From contig CAYWJA010000013.1 of the NCBI GenBank assembly GCA_964458485.1, forward strand, positions 1-40,866: a stretch of 40,866 bases of DNA. Direction: 5' to 3'. Positions 22,082 to 30,883 of this stretch are shown here, piece after piece. A program made the translations under genes and the position numbers. Origin of the DNA: CAYWJA01 sp964458485 (GTDB lineage: Bacteria; Patescibacteriota; Gracilibacteria; UM-FILTER-43-11). A model generated the notes under the pieces. It was not told where the DNA came from. It searched no databases and was given only the letters and a program-made list of their open reading frames with translations. Position 1 is the stretch's first letter, and every line of letters starts with the position of its first letter.

Positions 22082-22591
22082 ATGATGAAAAAATGCGTTG
22101 GGGCTACAAATCATGATTGTCATGGAATTATTGGTGTTGAGTTTAGCTTGGATGAAGATCCACATGGTGAGGGTGGTGCGGAAATGAGCGAAGAGAATAT
22201 TTATGGTGGTGATTTGGATCCGATTAGCACTAATTTAAATATGCGCGATAATTGCCCTGAGGCATTAGGAGGAAAAGATGGCATAAAAATACCCCCTATA
22301 TTTCCAAGTCCATTTGTACAGCATCTTTCGGATTGTAGTACACGAGTTCAATGTAGGGCTTTAATGAGGGATGGAAAATGTGATAGATTAGAAAGTTTGG
22401 GCTTAACACCTGAATATATTGTTAAATTGATAACTCAATTGACTGGTAAATGTAGCTATAGGGTTAAGGCTACACCGGAGGGATTTGAGTTATTGCGATC
22501 GGAGGTATCTGGGAAATTTATAAGGAATGGAAGACTTATATTTACCAGGTGCTTACTCTTGAAGAATCCTGTAGATTTTGATAATGCTTAA
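22082..22591 (+). CDS. Hypothetical protein, cysteine-containing
   Basis: 169 residues, not recognised (a start one codon later is equally possible). The N-terminal third is acidic with scattered Cys/His (CVGATNHDCHG). The centre has DCSTRVQCRALMRDGKCDRL and the C-terminal third looks like a small alpha/beta domain (KCSYRVKATPEGFELLRSEV). No signal or membrane segment. It lies 119 bases after the calpain-FHA gene on the same strand, separated by a short degenerate piece of the TCAGAT repeat family (about 21975-22035). Could be a partner or substrate of the protease; that is only positional inference. Confidence 0.55.
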   Translation: MMKKCVGATNHDCHGIIGVEFSLDEDPHGEGGAEMSEENIYGGDLDPISTNLNMRDNCPEALGGKDGIKIPPIFPSPFVQHLSDCSTRVQCRALMRDGKCDRLESLGLTPEYIVKLITQLTGKCSYRVKATPEGFELLRSEVSGKFIRNGRLIFTRCLLLKNPVDFDNA

Positions 22592-22616
22592 TCGTAATAA
22601 TTTAATCTAAAAAATT

Positions 22617-22955
22617 ATGCCAACATTTACATTAGAATCTCAAGGTGCTGCACTTGGTAATGAATTTATGACTACAGTACAGGAATCATTTAATACTCCA
22701 GACTGGATGCGGATTTGCGTTACGATACGTGATCAAGTATTTAAATTGGGGGAAATGGGCCAACCCCACAAAATGATGTTAGCAATAACAGACTTAGAGG
22801 CAGGTATCCCTATTCAAGTTGAAATACCATATGATATTAAATTAAAAGATGGATCGGAGTTGGATGTAGCAGCGCTTATGGTAAAACTAGACGTTGCATT
22901 GGTTGCAAGGCAGATGGCTGCAGATGCTTTTTTAAAAAAGAGAAGGAAAGCTTGA
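22617..22955 (+). CDS. Hypothetical protein
   Basis: 112 residues, not recognised. Pattern suggests a small alpha/beta fold: FTLESQGAALGNEFMTTVQE, ITDLEAGIPIQVEIPYDIKL, then a C-terminal helix with a basic end (FLKKRRKA). It starts 26 bases after the preceding gene and probably shares its transcript. It ends in TGA and faces the convergent gene at 22982. No membrane segments. Confidence 0.55.
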   Translation: MPTFTLESQGAALGNEFMTTVQESFNTPDWMRICVTIRDQVFKLGEMGQPHKMMLAITDLEAGIPIQVEIPYDIKLKDGSELDVAALMVKLDVALVARQMAADAFLKKRRKA

Positions 22956-22981
22956 TGGAGGTTTAACTTGAAAATTTAACA

Positions 22982-23620
22982 TTATCTTTTCCTTCTTCCA
23001 GATCTTATTTTACGTACCCTAACCGCGTTAGCCCTTGCACATGTCATTGAGCCGGCTTTTCTAGATATACTTATTGGTGGAGGTAGTTGGAGTTTTGTAG
23101 CAGTGTATCTTTTTTCACGCAAGGCAGCCATTAGCATATTACGAGCCCTGGTTACTGCTAAGTTTTTCGCCATGGGTTCAGTATCGCCGAAGTCGCATGC
23201 TACACCTATTCTGGGGATACCTTTTTTATAGTAAACCCCTTGTCCTCTTGGGAAGTTACCTAGCTGCCTCATTAGATTTGATCTATCTATTAGCATTTGC
23301 GTCATTGCATCTTTGCATTTGGGTGGCGCAGGTGGACATTGGGTGGTATTAGTGGCAATTGCGACTCTATCTAATAACATTTGTAGCATTGTAGCAGTAT
23401 CGTTGGGTGGTTTTTTATCACCTTTATTGTCCTGCATTACACCAAGGACCTCAAGAATTTCGTTAAGTTTTGGCTTAATGCCTGTTGTAATAAGTATTGC
23501 GCAATATAGCCCGAATATTGCACCAGCATAAGGCACAGCCCTTCGTAATTTACGCCTTCTTTCTGCATTCCACAAAGAAGAATCTGGTGCATCATCTTGC
23601 TCTGGCGATTTTTCTGACAT
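22982..23620 (-). CDS. Hypothetical membrane-anchored protein
   Basis: 212 residues. A short acidic N-terminus and a basic stretch (AERRRKLRRAV) precede one membrane segment, PYAGAIFGLYCAILITTG (about 29-46). After it comes a soluble domain with a Cys/Pro-rich insert (TQCPPAPPKCKDAM) and a C-terminal half reading DFGDTEPMAKNLAVTRARNM, and a very basic tail (VRVRKIRSGRRKR). By the positive-inside rule the N-terminus would be cytosolic. Convergent to 22617-22955. No family recognised. Confidence 0.6.
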   Translation of the reverse strand: MSEKSPEQDDAPDSSLWNAERRRKLRRAVPYAGAIFGLYCAILITTGIKPKLNEILEVLGVMQDNKGDKKPPNDTATMLQMLLDRVAIATNTTQCPPAPPKCKDAMTQMLIDRSNLMRQLGNFPRGQGVYYKKGIPRIGVACDFGDTEPMAKNLAVTRARNMLMAALREKRYTATKLQLPPPISISRKAGSMTCARANAVRVRKIRSGRRKR

Positions 23621-23720
23621 ATTACTTTTGTCAAAAATTAAGATCTCATTCTATCAGATAGTACTATTAAGTTAAATAGTAATTTATTATTTTTAATTAA
23701 TATTTTCTAGGTGCAATATA

Positions 23721-23749
23721 TTTACATTTTGTCGTTTTTTTGATATAAT
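23721..23749 (+). promoter_or_regulatory. Sigma-70 promoter of the toxin-like operon
   Basis: TTTACA (23721-23726), 17 bases, TATAAT (23744-23749). Confidence 0.6.
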
Positions 23750-23755
23750 AATAAG

Positions 23756-23988
23756 ATGCGAGAAATGCGTTTCGAGCGTAGCAAAGATGACCAAATGGGA
23801 GTCTGTAGCGTAGTGAGAGCAAAATTTTGAAAATCTGTGATATATACCCATGTGTAGATATGCCATGACGAATAATTTATTAAAATTTAGAACAGATTAT
23901 TCACAATTTTGAGCATTTCCCTTCTGATATAGGTTAACTATACCCTGATGCCAAACACAAAATTTACCACAAAAAAGAAAAATAAATT
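23756..23988 (+). promoter_or_regulatory. Long structured leader of the toxin-like operon
   Basis: About 230 bases lie between promoter and first start codon with no ORF of note. Pairing options include AAAATCTGT (about 23832) with ACAGATT (about 23893) and GAGAAATGC (about 23759) with GCATTTC (about 23914). Length and pairing suggest post-transcriptional control; no known riboswitch was recognised. Confidence 0.35.
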
Positions 23989-24282
23989 ATGAAACAAGAA
24001 ATAAAAAAATTATTATCAAGGTTATATTTCCTTACAAGTGAGGAAGTTGATGCAATAAAAAGCAAACTGGATGTATTACCAGAAAAAGGCTTACAAGAGA
24101 TATTTAAGGTACTTAAAGATGCAGAAAAAAAGCAGGAAGAAATGCTTACTAATCTCAATAAAGCTAATCCGGATTTTAATAAGGAGCTAAGTAATTACTT
24201 AAAAACACAATTTTCAGAAGTATCCAAAAGCGTAGAAGCTCACGAGCAAAAAAGTGCCGATAAAATCCTGGAAGGTATTTAA
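23989..24282 (+). CDS. Small helical protein preceding the toxin-like giant
   Basis: 97 residues, nearly all helix-forming and charged (TSEEVDAIKSKLDVLPEKG, then KDAEKKQEEMLTNLNKANPD). No signal, no cysteine. It stops 2 bases before the start of the 1384-aa gene, so the two are translationally coupled. Its size, helical nature and position fit a chaperone, export adaptor or antitoxin-like partner of the large protein, but there is no sequence match to support any one of these. Confidence 0.65.
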   Translation: MKQEIKKLLSRLYFLTSEEVDAIKSKLDVLPEKGLQEIFKVLKDAEKKQEEMLTNLNKANPDFNKELSNYLKTQFSEVSKSVEAHEQKSADKILEGI

Positions 24283-24284
24283 TC

Positions 24285-27200
24285 ATGTACAAAAGCTATA
24301 AACAATCAGGCAGGTTAATCTTTCGATCCTATGAAGTTAAGTCTATAAAAGTAGATCAGCTTAAATCTATTGAAAATAAGGGGGAAAAACAAAAAAAATT
24401 ACCAGTTGCAGAGCTGGCAAATCAAAGTAATCAGATCTTAAATAAAAGTGCAGATCAAATAAGTAAGCTACCTCCAAAGTTCCAGTTTGTAATGCATAAC
24501 AATATTGTAAAATATTTTAATACATCTGCTGATCGTTTTGATACAAATCAGGAAAAGGGATTATCAACTGTGAGCGAAGCTAAGGGCGAAAAAAACGAAT
24601 TTGCGAAGTATAAAACTGCAATGAAAAGAAAACTGGAGGAAATAATAAAAAAATATGCTCCAAGCAAAGAAGATTTAGAGAAGCAGAAAGAAGCTCAAAA
24701 AGATCGGAAAAAAGCAACTGAATCCATGGCAAAGGCAGCAAGCCAAAAACCTGAAGATATACGTTTTGATGCAACTAAATTAAGTACACCAAAAGGAATT
24801 GAGGGCGAAGCCAACAAGCTTATTAATAAAAGTAAAGGGTTACAAAAAATTGGCGATGTATTAAATCAAAGCGTAGCTGACTTTCAAAAGGCCTTAACTG
24901 CTTTTAATGAGGCCAAAAAAGGCTGGAGTGTCTTTTTAAGGGGGTCTCCATTTACAGATGACCCAGAGACTAAAAGAATGCAAAAAATGCATCAGGATCT
25001 GAAAAATACCCTACTTATAAAAATTGGTGAAATCGAGAAGGGTCAAACAGAGGTAAAAGTGTATGGCAAAAAGGTAAACGCAGCCCCGGAAGGATTAAAA
25101 GAAAAACAGTTAAAAGCCCGAGAAGAGAATAAAAAGAAAATTGAGGATGCAAAATTAAATCAGCAAAAAAATGCAAAAGCAACTACAAGAAAACGTCAGC
25201 AATATAAAAGATTAAAACAGCAACATGAAGACCTTGCAGCACGTAAGGCGGATCTGGATGATTATGAAACAAGTTTACAAGCTCACGCCAGAGATGCCGA
25301 GCAAAAAGAGCAAGTAGCTGCCAGTAAAGTAGATACAAAAGGTCAACAATTAGATCAATTTGGTAGTAAATTGGATGGTGCTATACGGATTATTGATGAT
25401 GCTTTAGCTAAACCAGGTCTTACTGACCATCAAAAACAACAATTACAAAAACACAGAGTAACATTACTAGGGCATAAAATGGTTGCAGAAAGCGGGAGAC
25501 AGGAGTTGGGTGCTACAAAAGGTAAGCAGGAAGCAGTAGCACAACAAAGATCTGCAGCAACTCAATCTAAGCTGTCATCTGTAAGTGCAGGGCGCTTAAG
25601 CCTTGATACTCATATGACAGGTGTAGTAAAGCCAGCTCTTACTACTTTGGATTCTTCTTTGGGGGTATTAAGAAAGGCTGCTAAGGCAAATAGACCGGTG
25701 TTAGATCAATTAATGGAAGAAAAAGTAAATATTGACAAAAGCATAGTAGCAATTGATAAAGCAGATGAAGTTGTTTCAGGTACTGTATTAGATGTTAACT
25801 TAGACAATCAAAAGCTGGTTGATGGCCTGGAAAAACAAAATAAAGACATAAGAAGCCTTAGTATAGATAGGCCAAATTTATGGGATGCAACTGGGGGATT
25901 ACTTTTAAATCAAATTGGTACGGGGCTTAATTTAGTATCTGAACATGTATTTGATAATATAGTGAAACTTGTCGATGATTATCCGGGTAAAATTCCTGTA
26001 ATCGGTACTGCTTTAAGATGGGTAACGCATTCTAGCATTGGGATGCTTTCCGGTGCATTCACTGCAGGTGGAGAATTAGTTAGTGGCATTGCACAATTAA
26101 TTGGCAGCCCTATCGAAACAGCAAAAGGATTAGCTGCACTGGCGCCATGGCGTGAAAATGCAGGCACTGCATGGAAAGAGATGGGTAAAGCTATATTCGC
26201 TGTTGATGAATTTCAAAAGGGCAAATATGGTAAGGGTGTCGGTAAAATTGCTGCCAACATTGTAATGACAATAATGGGAGGTGGTGCTGTAAGCAATGGT
26301 GTGAGGGCGGGAACTTTGGCAGGAAGGGTTGCTGCCCGAGGTGCAATAAAGGCTGGAAGCTGGCAGATAACAGCTGTTGCAAAAGGTGTTGCAACAGGGA
26401 TTGGCACAGGTTCAGTTGAGGTCGCTAAGGAGTTGGCATTAATAGCGCCAAAAGTTGCTAAAGGAGCCGTTGGTATATTAAAAGCTCCTATAACACTATA
26501 TAGCAGATTAAAAATGGGTAAACTGGGTAGGCTTGATGCGGATATTACCAAACATGGAAAGCAATTAAGCGAAGCTACTGATGCTTCAAGAACCGCAAAA
26601 TTAAGCAACGGAACTGAACTGCATAAAATTGATCAGTTGAAAGGGTTGAATTATGATCAACTGAAGGCATTAAAACCAAAGGACTTAGCCGATATGGGTA
26701 TCACAAAACCTAAAGATGTTATTACTTTTATGAAGTATAGGAAGGCTGTTCAAGTAATGGAGAAAGCAAAAAGTATGGTTAAGACTATGAAAATGAATAG
26801 GACTGCAGCTAGGGCTCAACAGGCTGTGGATGATGCTGATGTTGCACTTGGATCGGCGCAGCAGAGAGGGGAGGCATTATTTAGGGATAAGCGTACTGAG
26901 AGACCTGATTTAGGTGGTAGATTTAGAGATCAATTGGCTACAAGAAAGTCATTTAGAAAAAGAAAAAAAGTCAAACATCCGGATGCGGAAAGAGGTTCAT
27001 CGCAAAAAACTGCCAAGAAAGAGACATCCTCCACCCCTTCCGTTGAAGCTCGACCTAAGGTAAAGGCAGAAACTCAAGGGCGCACAATATTTGATTTACC
27101 AAAGGATGCAAAAGGCCAAATTGGTAAATTACTCAGGTCAAAAGCAAAAGGAGTTTTATCTGATTTGCATCTATTGCTTACAAAAATTGATAATCCCAGA

Positions 27201-28439
27201 GCACTTCAAAACATTTTAACAAAAAAACATAAGCTTACTGATCTTGAGGCACAGCAGATAATAGATATTCTTATAGAAAATAAAAAAAGGATTGTTGAAA
27301 AAAAGGTTCCTGCTAAAAAACCAAAAGCAAAGAAAGCACCAGAGATTTATGAGGCTACACAATTTGATTCATTGCTGCAGGACAATAATATGACATTTGA
27401 TACATTAGCTAAGGGTAAAAGTAAAGAGGCATTGAGGCGTGATCCAACTGTTGATTGCCTTGATGTTAATTCAGATCGTTTTGATCACCACCATAGAGCA
27501 GGAGAAGATGTAAGTGCTACTGATTTAGTTGTGCAGCAAAGGGCGGAAATTTTATCAAGTCGGGGTCGTATTAGGCAAATTGTTTCACATAAAAGTGCTG
27601 ATGCAGATAGTATTGCATCAACATCTTTATATTTATTAATTCGAGACGGTAAAATTACTGGCACTGAATCTGCAGTCCGTAGATTGGTTAGACATGTGAA
27701 TGCTGCTGATTTAGGAAAGTGGAAACAGATGAGTTTTGATACTCCTGATTTATCTTATTTAATTGGCAGGATCAAAGAGCAGTTCCCAGGTCAAAATGCA
27801 ATGCATTACAGAATAGGATTTGAGATAATAAGGCGTATTATTGCCAGACATTTGGATCCTTCAAATTTAAAATACAGTGATTTTAGCGATATAATCCTTA
27901 GAAAAGGAAAGAAAAAAACATTCTCTTTGGGCGAATCGATTAAAGGGCATCGAAAATTACGCCAGAAACAAGTTGATAAATTTAAAAGAGTGGAAGCTGA
28001 GGGCGCTTTCGATTTACCTGGTGGAGGAAGGGGTATACGTTTAGATGGGGTAAAGAGCATTGATAACATGGAGATATATGCAAGAGGATATGATGTTATT
28101 TTTACTGGAGAGTCCGTATTTTTTAAACCAGAGTTTGCTACTCGCAGAAGAACTCTTGAGCTTCATAGAAGATTAGAAATTGAAGAAAGCAAAATAAGAC
28201 GAGAAATGGCTGCTGAAAATCCTGAAAAATATAATAATCCGGAATTCCTAAGAACAGAAACAGTTAGACCAGGGTACGAAGGCCGTTCTGCTGAAACAGG
28301 TGGCAATTCTAATCCATGGCATCATGAAGCTGACTATAGTTATATTGTTCAGCCGGGAAAATCCGAATGGGGGAGGTCACAAATTCCACAAGCCAGAATT
28401 GCAGAAATTATTATGAGCACTTTACAAACTACACAATAA
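24285..28439 (+). CDS. 1384-aa polymorphic-toxin-like protein with C-terminal DHH-like domain
   Basis: Residues ~60-480 are charged coiled coil rich in Lys/Gln/Ala. Residues ~530-740 are hydrophobic, Gly/Ala-rich: SGIAQLIGSPIETAKGLAAL and FQKGKYGKGVGKIAANIVM are like the pre-toxin region of polymorphic (LXG/WXG-type) toxins. Then comes a basic, disordered linker (~840-1040). The C-terminal ~340 residues hold CLDVNSDRFDHHHRAGED (near 1060) and SHKSADADSIASTSLYLL (near 1102), then HVNAADLGKW, matching in order and spacing the gene at 12244-13344. No signal peptide; start overlaps nothing and follows the upstream stop by 2 bases. Predicted role: delivered effector or large envelope-associated enzyme. 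Toxin nature and phosphoesterase activity are inferences. Confidence 0.65.
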   Translation: MYKSYKQSGRLIFRSYEVKSIKVDQLKSIENKGEKQKKLPVAELANQSNQILNKSADQISKLPPKFQFVMHNNIVKYFNTSADRFDTNQEKGLSTVSEAKGEKNEFAKYKTAMKRKLEEIIKKYAPSKEDLEKQKEAQKDRKKATESMAKAASQKPEDIRFDATKLSTPKGIEGEANKLINKSKGLQKIGDVLNQSVADFQKALTAFNEAKKGWSVFLRGSPFTDDPETKRMQKMHQDLKNTLLIKIGEIEKGQTEVKVYGKKVNAAPEGLKEKQLKAREENKKKIEDAKLNQQKNAKATTRKRQQYKRLKQQHEDLAARKADLDDYETSLQAHARDAEQKEQVAASKVDTKGQQLDQFGSKLDGAIRIIDDALAKPGLTDHQKQQLQKHRVTLLGHKMVAESGRQELGATKGKQEAVAQQRSAATQSKLSSVSAGRLSLDTHMTGVVKPALTTLDSSLGVLRKAAKANRPVLDQLMEEKVNIDKSIVAIDKADEVVSGTVLDVNLDNQKLVDGLEKQNKDIRSLSIDRPNLWDATGGLLLNQIGTGLNLVSEHVFDNIVKLVDDYPGKIPVIGTALRWVTHSSIGMLSGAFTAGGELVSGIAQLIGSPIETAKGLAALAPWRENAGTAWKEMGKAIFAVDEFQKGKYGKGVGKIAANIVMTIMGGGAVSNGVRAGTLAGRVAARGAIKAGSWQITAVAKGVATGIGTGSVEVAKELALIAPKVAKGAVGILKAPITLYSRLKMGKLGRLDADITKHGKQLSEATDASRTAKLSNGTELHKIDQLKGLNYDQLKALKPKDLADMGITKPKDVITFMKYRKAVQVMEKAKSMVKTMKMNRTAARAQQAVDDADVALGSAQQRGEALFRDKRTERPDLGGRFRDQLATRKSFRKRKKVKHPDAERGSSQKTAKKETSSTPSVEARPKVKAETQGRTIFDLPKDAKGQIGKLLRSKAKGVLSDLHLLLTKIDNPRALQNILTKKHKLTDLEAQQIIDILIENKKRIVEKKVPAKKPKAKKAPEIYEATQFDSLLQDNNMTFDTLAKGKSKEALRRDPTVDCLDVNSDRFDHHHRAGEDVSATDLVVQQRAEILSSRGRIRQIVSHKSADADSIASTSLYLLIRDGKITGTESAVRRLVRHVNAADLGKWKQMSFDTPDLSYLIGRIKEQFPGQNAMHYRIGFEIIRRIIARHLDPSNLKYSDFSDIILRKGKKKTFSLGESIKGHRKLRQKQVDKFKRVEAEGAFDLPGGGRGIRLDGVKSIDNMEIYARGYDVIFTGESVFFKPEFATRRRTLELHRRLEIEESKIRREMAAENPEKYNNPEFLRTETVRPGYEGRSAETGGNSNPWHHEADYSYIVQPGKSEWGRSQIPQARIAEIIMSTLQTTQ

Positions 28440-28450
28440 CCTTTTTAATT

Positions 28451-28840
28451 ATGACAGTTAATTCAAAAAATATGTCAGATCAAAGAAATAAAGATTATTT
28501 TCCAATAGACAAAAGTCAATGTACACCTGAAGAATCAGGAGGGATTGATGAAAAAAAGAAATTAATATTGGAAATTGGTCATACAATTTTAAGAGAAAAA
28601 CTTGAGCAACATTCTGCCGAGGAGCAGCTTAGGCTAATCCAATTCGATGATGAATTGCATAGTAGAGTTGAGGATCATATAGCTACTATTCAGGATTTAA
28701 CAAAGCAGTTAAAAGAAGCTTATGAAGCCTTCATAACAGTAGGTGGAAATTCAGATGAATTAGCAAAGCTTTTTGATGATTTTGAAACTAGTGGTATTCC
28801 TATTAAGGAAGAGGAAATGTTTGATGCAGATGAGGGTTGA
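28451..28840 (+). CDS. Small acidic helical protein, candidate immunity or partner
   Basis: 129 residues from ATG 28451; an earlier in-frame ATG lies within the preceding gene and lacks support. Acidic and helix-rich (EKLEQHSAEEQLRLIQFDDE, then IATIQDLTKQLKEAYEAF), ending EEEMFDADEG. It starts 11 bases after the stop of the 1384-aa gene, so they form one operon. A small acidic protein directly 3' of a large toxin-like gene is the usual place and character of an immunity protein; no family match was recognised. Confidence 0.6.
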   Translation: MTVNSKNMSDQRNKDYFPIDKSQCTPEESGGIDEKKKLILEIGHTILREKLEQHSAEEQLRLIQFDDELHSRVEDHIATIQDLTKQLKEAYEAFITVGGNSDELAKLFDDFETSGIPIKEEEMFDADEG

Positions 28841-28927
28841 AACTTTATGGCACCTTGAAACAAAGTTTAGGATGACAAGGGGATTTTAGTGTTATAGAAT
28901 AAATATCGAATCTTAATCCTATATTCT

Positions 28928-29974
28928 ATGCACTCCCAAATAGAAAAGTTAAAATCCGAAATGTTTGCGGATTTAAAAAAAGCAGTAAGTGAACAGGAAA
29001 TAAAAGATGTTGAAGTTAAATATTTTGGCAGAAAGGGCTTATTTAACGACATTATGAAAGGTCTTAAGAATCTTTCTGTTGAAGACAAGCAAACTGTTGG
29101 TAAGGCAGCAAATTTAGCTAAAAAAGATTTAGAATCAGCAATTAAAGATCGCTATCTTGAGATAGAAAATGAAAAACTTTCCGCAATTGCGGAGGAGGAA
29201 TGGATAGATGTAACGGTTCCTGGTAAAAAGCCAGTTGTTGGCCATAGGCATTTAATTTCTAAATTCATAGATGACATTGAGACTATTTTTGCAAAGATGG
29301 GTTTTGATTTAGCAGAAGGGCCGGAGGTTGAAAGTGAGCATTATAATTTTGATCAGCTAAATATGCCTGAGGATCATCCATCTCGCGATATGCAGGATAC
29401 TTTTTGGATCAAGAATGTTAAAAATCATGTTTTACGCACACAAACTTCTCCTGTGCAGATTAGGTATATGGAATCTCACAAGCCACCGATTCGCGTTGTG
29501 GTACCTGGGAAGACTTATCGTAAAGATAGTGATGCTACACATTCTCCAATGTTCCATCAGCTCGAGGGTTTGATGATAGATAAAAATATTTCTATGGCTA
29601 ATTTGAAGGCAATTATGACACATGCGCTTCAGCAGATTTTTGAGGATGATGAAATTCAAACTCGTTTCCGTTTGAGCTATTTTCCATTTGTGGAACCTGG
29701 TATGGAAATCGACTGCACTTGTCCTATTTGCCGCGGTAATGGAAAGCTTCCGGATGGCGTGCCATGTCGACTTTGTAAACAGTGCGGATGGCTCGAAATT
29801 GCAGGGGCTGGCATGGTTCACCCTAATGTGCTTAAAAATGGCGGAATAGATCCGGAAAAATATACTGGTTTTGCATTTGGCATGGGGCTTGATAGAATGG
29901 TTATGATTAAATACAGAATTAATAATTTAAGATTATTTTTTGAGAATGATTTGAGATTTATAACTCAATTTTAA
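28928..29974 (+). CDS. pheS: Phenylalanyl-tRNA synthetase alpha subunit
   Basis: 348 residues, full length. It charges tRNA-Phe as a PheS2PheT2 tetramer; PheT is not in the window. The N-terminal coiled coil is followed by the class II catalytic core with GHRHLISKFIDDIETIFAKM, DTFWIKN, the motif 2 region RVVVPGKTYRKDSDATHSPM and motif 3 FGMGLDRMVMIKYRINNLR. The insertion with CTCPICRGNGKLPDG and CRLCKQCGW contains a Cys cluster that may bind zinc. No Shine-Dalgarno. Very confident. Confidence 0.97.
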   Translation: MHSQIEKLKSEMFADLKKAVSEQEIKDVEVKYFGRKGLFNDIMKGLKNLSVEDKQTVGKAANLAKKDLESAIKDRYLEIENEKLSAIAEEEWIDVTVPGKKPVVGHRHLISKFIDDIETIFAKMGFDLAEGPEVESEHYNFDQLNMPEDHPSRDMQDTFWIKNVKNHVLRTQTSPVQIRYMESHKPPIRVVVPGKTYRKDSDATHSPMFHQLEGLMIDKNISMANLKAIMTHALQQIFEDDEIQTRFRLSYFPFVEPGMEIDCTCPICRGNGKLPDGVPCRLCKQCGWLEIAGAGMVHPNVLKNGGIDPEKYTGFAFGMGLDRMVMIKYRINNLRLFFENDLRFITQF

Positions 29975-29980
29975 CGAATT

Positions 29981-30054
29981 GTGGTCGAGTAGTGGCTAGA
30001 ATAGTGGCTAGAATTGTGGACCACGACCCTAGCCACGACCCTAGTTACAACCTG
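29981..30054. repeat. Palindrome of GTGGCTAGAATA / CCTAGCCACGAC units
   Basis: The left arm has two copies of AGTGGCTAGAAT. The right arm has two of ACCCTAGCCACGAC type. It folds as one long hairpin ending 5 bases before the start codon at 30059. Close relative at 30793-30874. Confidence 0.7.
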
Positions 30055-30058
30055 GAAC

Positions 30059-30754
30059 ATGAAGAAAATTTTTTTATCATTTATTTGCGGCATTGCATTT
30101 ACTGCACCAGTAATATTTGCTTCTACCGTAAGTTTCCCGGATGTGAAATCTGGTGATTGGTTTTATACGTATGTAAATCAAATTAAAAATTGGGGTGTTA
30201 TCAGTGGTAACGATGATGGTACATATGCTCCATCCAGAAATATTAATCGGGCTGAGTTTGCTAAAATAATTTCACTTTACGACAAGCGTGTAGATCAAAA
30301 AATTAAATCAGCGATATCCGGCACAGCTATGCCAAGCCAACAATCATCTATGGTTGCCACCAAAAGCAAATTAAAGGGCAAGGTTGGCGATGAATTATAT
30401 TTGGATGACGTTAAATTTAAGGTAATTAAATATGGTCTGGATGCCAACAAAACTACTAACTATTCAGGCCTGGCCAGTGGTAGATCTTATTATTTTGTGG
30501 AATTTCAGATAACAAATAATACAAAAACTGAAATATCTGTTTTTAAAGACAATATGCTTTTAACTGAGTCCGATGGGAAACAGTATACACCTACTTATTT
30601 TGAGGGAGGATCTAAAACAAAAGAATACAGAATAAAAAGCGGGGAAAATTATAAGGGTAAACTTTATTATTCTTTTCCAAATACCGGTAAAGTGAGTTAT
30701 AGACTGTATTATTGGATGAATTCTTATTATGAGGTTGTGTTGAGGAGTGAATAA
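30059..30754 (+). CDS. Secreted SLH-domain protein with DUF4352-like domain
   Basis: 231 residues from ATG 30059; an in-frame start 45 bases earlier lies in the repeat and is rejected because the signal peptide begins here (MKKIFLSFICGIAFTAPVIF, cleavage after FAS). One S-layer homology unit follows (SFPDVKSGDWFYTYVNQIKN, GVISGNDDGTYAPSRNINRAEFAKII), which binds cell-wall polymer. Residues about 110-231 resemble DUF4352: KVGDELYLDDVKFKV, YYFVEFQITNNTKTEISVF and SGENYKGKLYYSFP. Only one SLH copy is present where three is common. Extracellular wall-attached protein, role unknown. Confidence 0.8.
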   Translation: MKKIFLSFICGIAFTAPVIFASTVSFPDVKSGDWFYTYVNQIKNWGVISGNDDGTYAPSRNINRAEFAKIISLYDKRVDQKIKSAISGTAMPSQQSSMVATKSKLKGKVGDELYLDDVKFKVIKYGLDANKTTNYSGLASGRSYYFVEFQITNNTKTEISVFKDNMLLTESDGKQYTPTYFEGGSKTKEYRIKSGENYKGKLYYSFPNTGKVSYRLYYWMNSYYEVVLRSE

Positions 30755-30792
30755 GTTTATTTTTAATGATGAGGCTTAATTGATTAACGAAA

Positions 30793-30874
30793 TAGTGGCC
30801 GAGTGGTAGCTAGAATAGTGGCTAGAATGGTGGTTCTAGGTCCACAACCCTAGCCACAACCCTAGCCACAACCC
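30793..30874. repeat. Second palindrome of GTGGCTAGAAT / CCTAGCCACAAC units
   Basis: Same architecture as 29981-30054 and likewise directly upstream of a start codon (10 bases before rpiB). Left units GTGGCTAGAAT, right units ACCCTAGCCACA. Confidence 0.7.
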
Positions 30875-30883
30875 GAATTAAAT

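Noticed and set aside
20469..28840. Prophage
   Set aside because: No capsid, portal, terminase, tail or integrase was recognised. The block is better read as orphan and effector-like genes.
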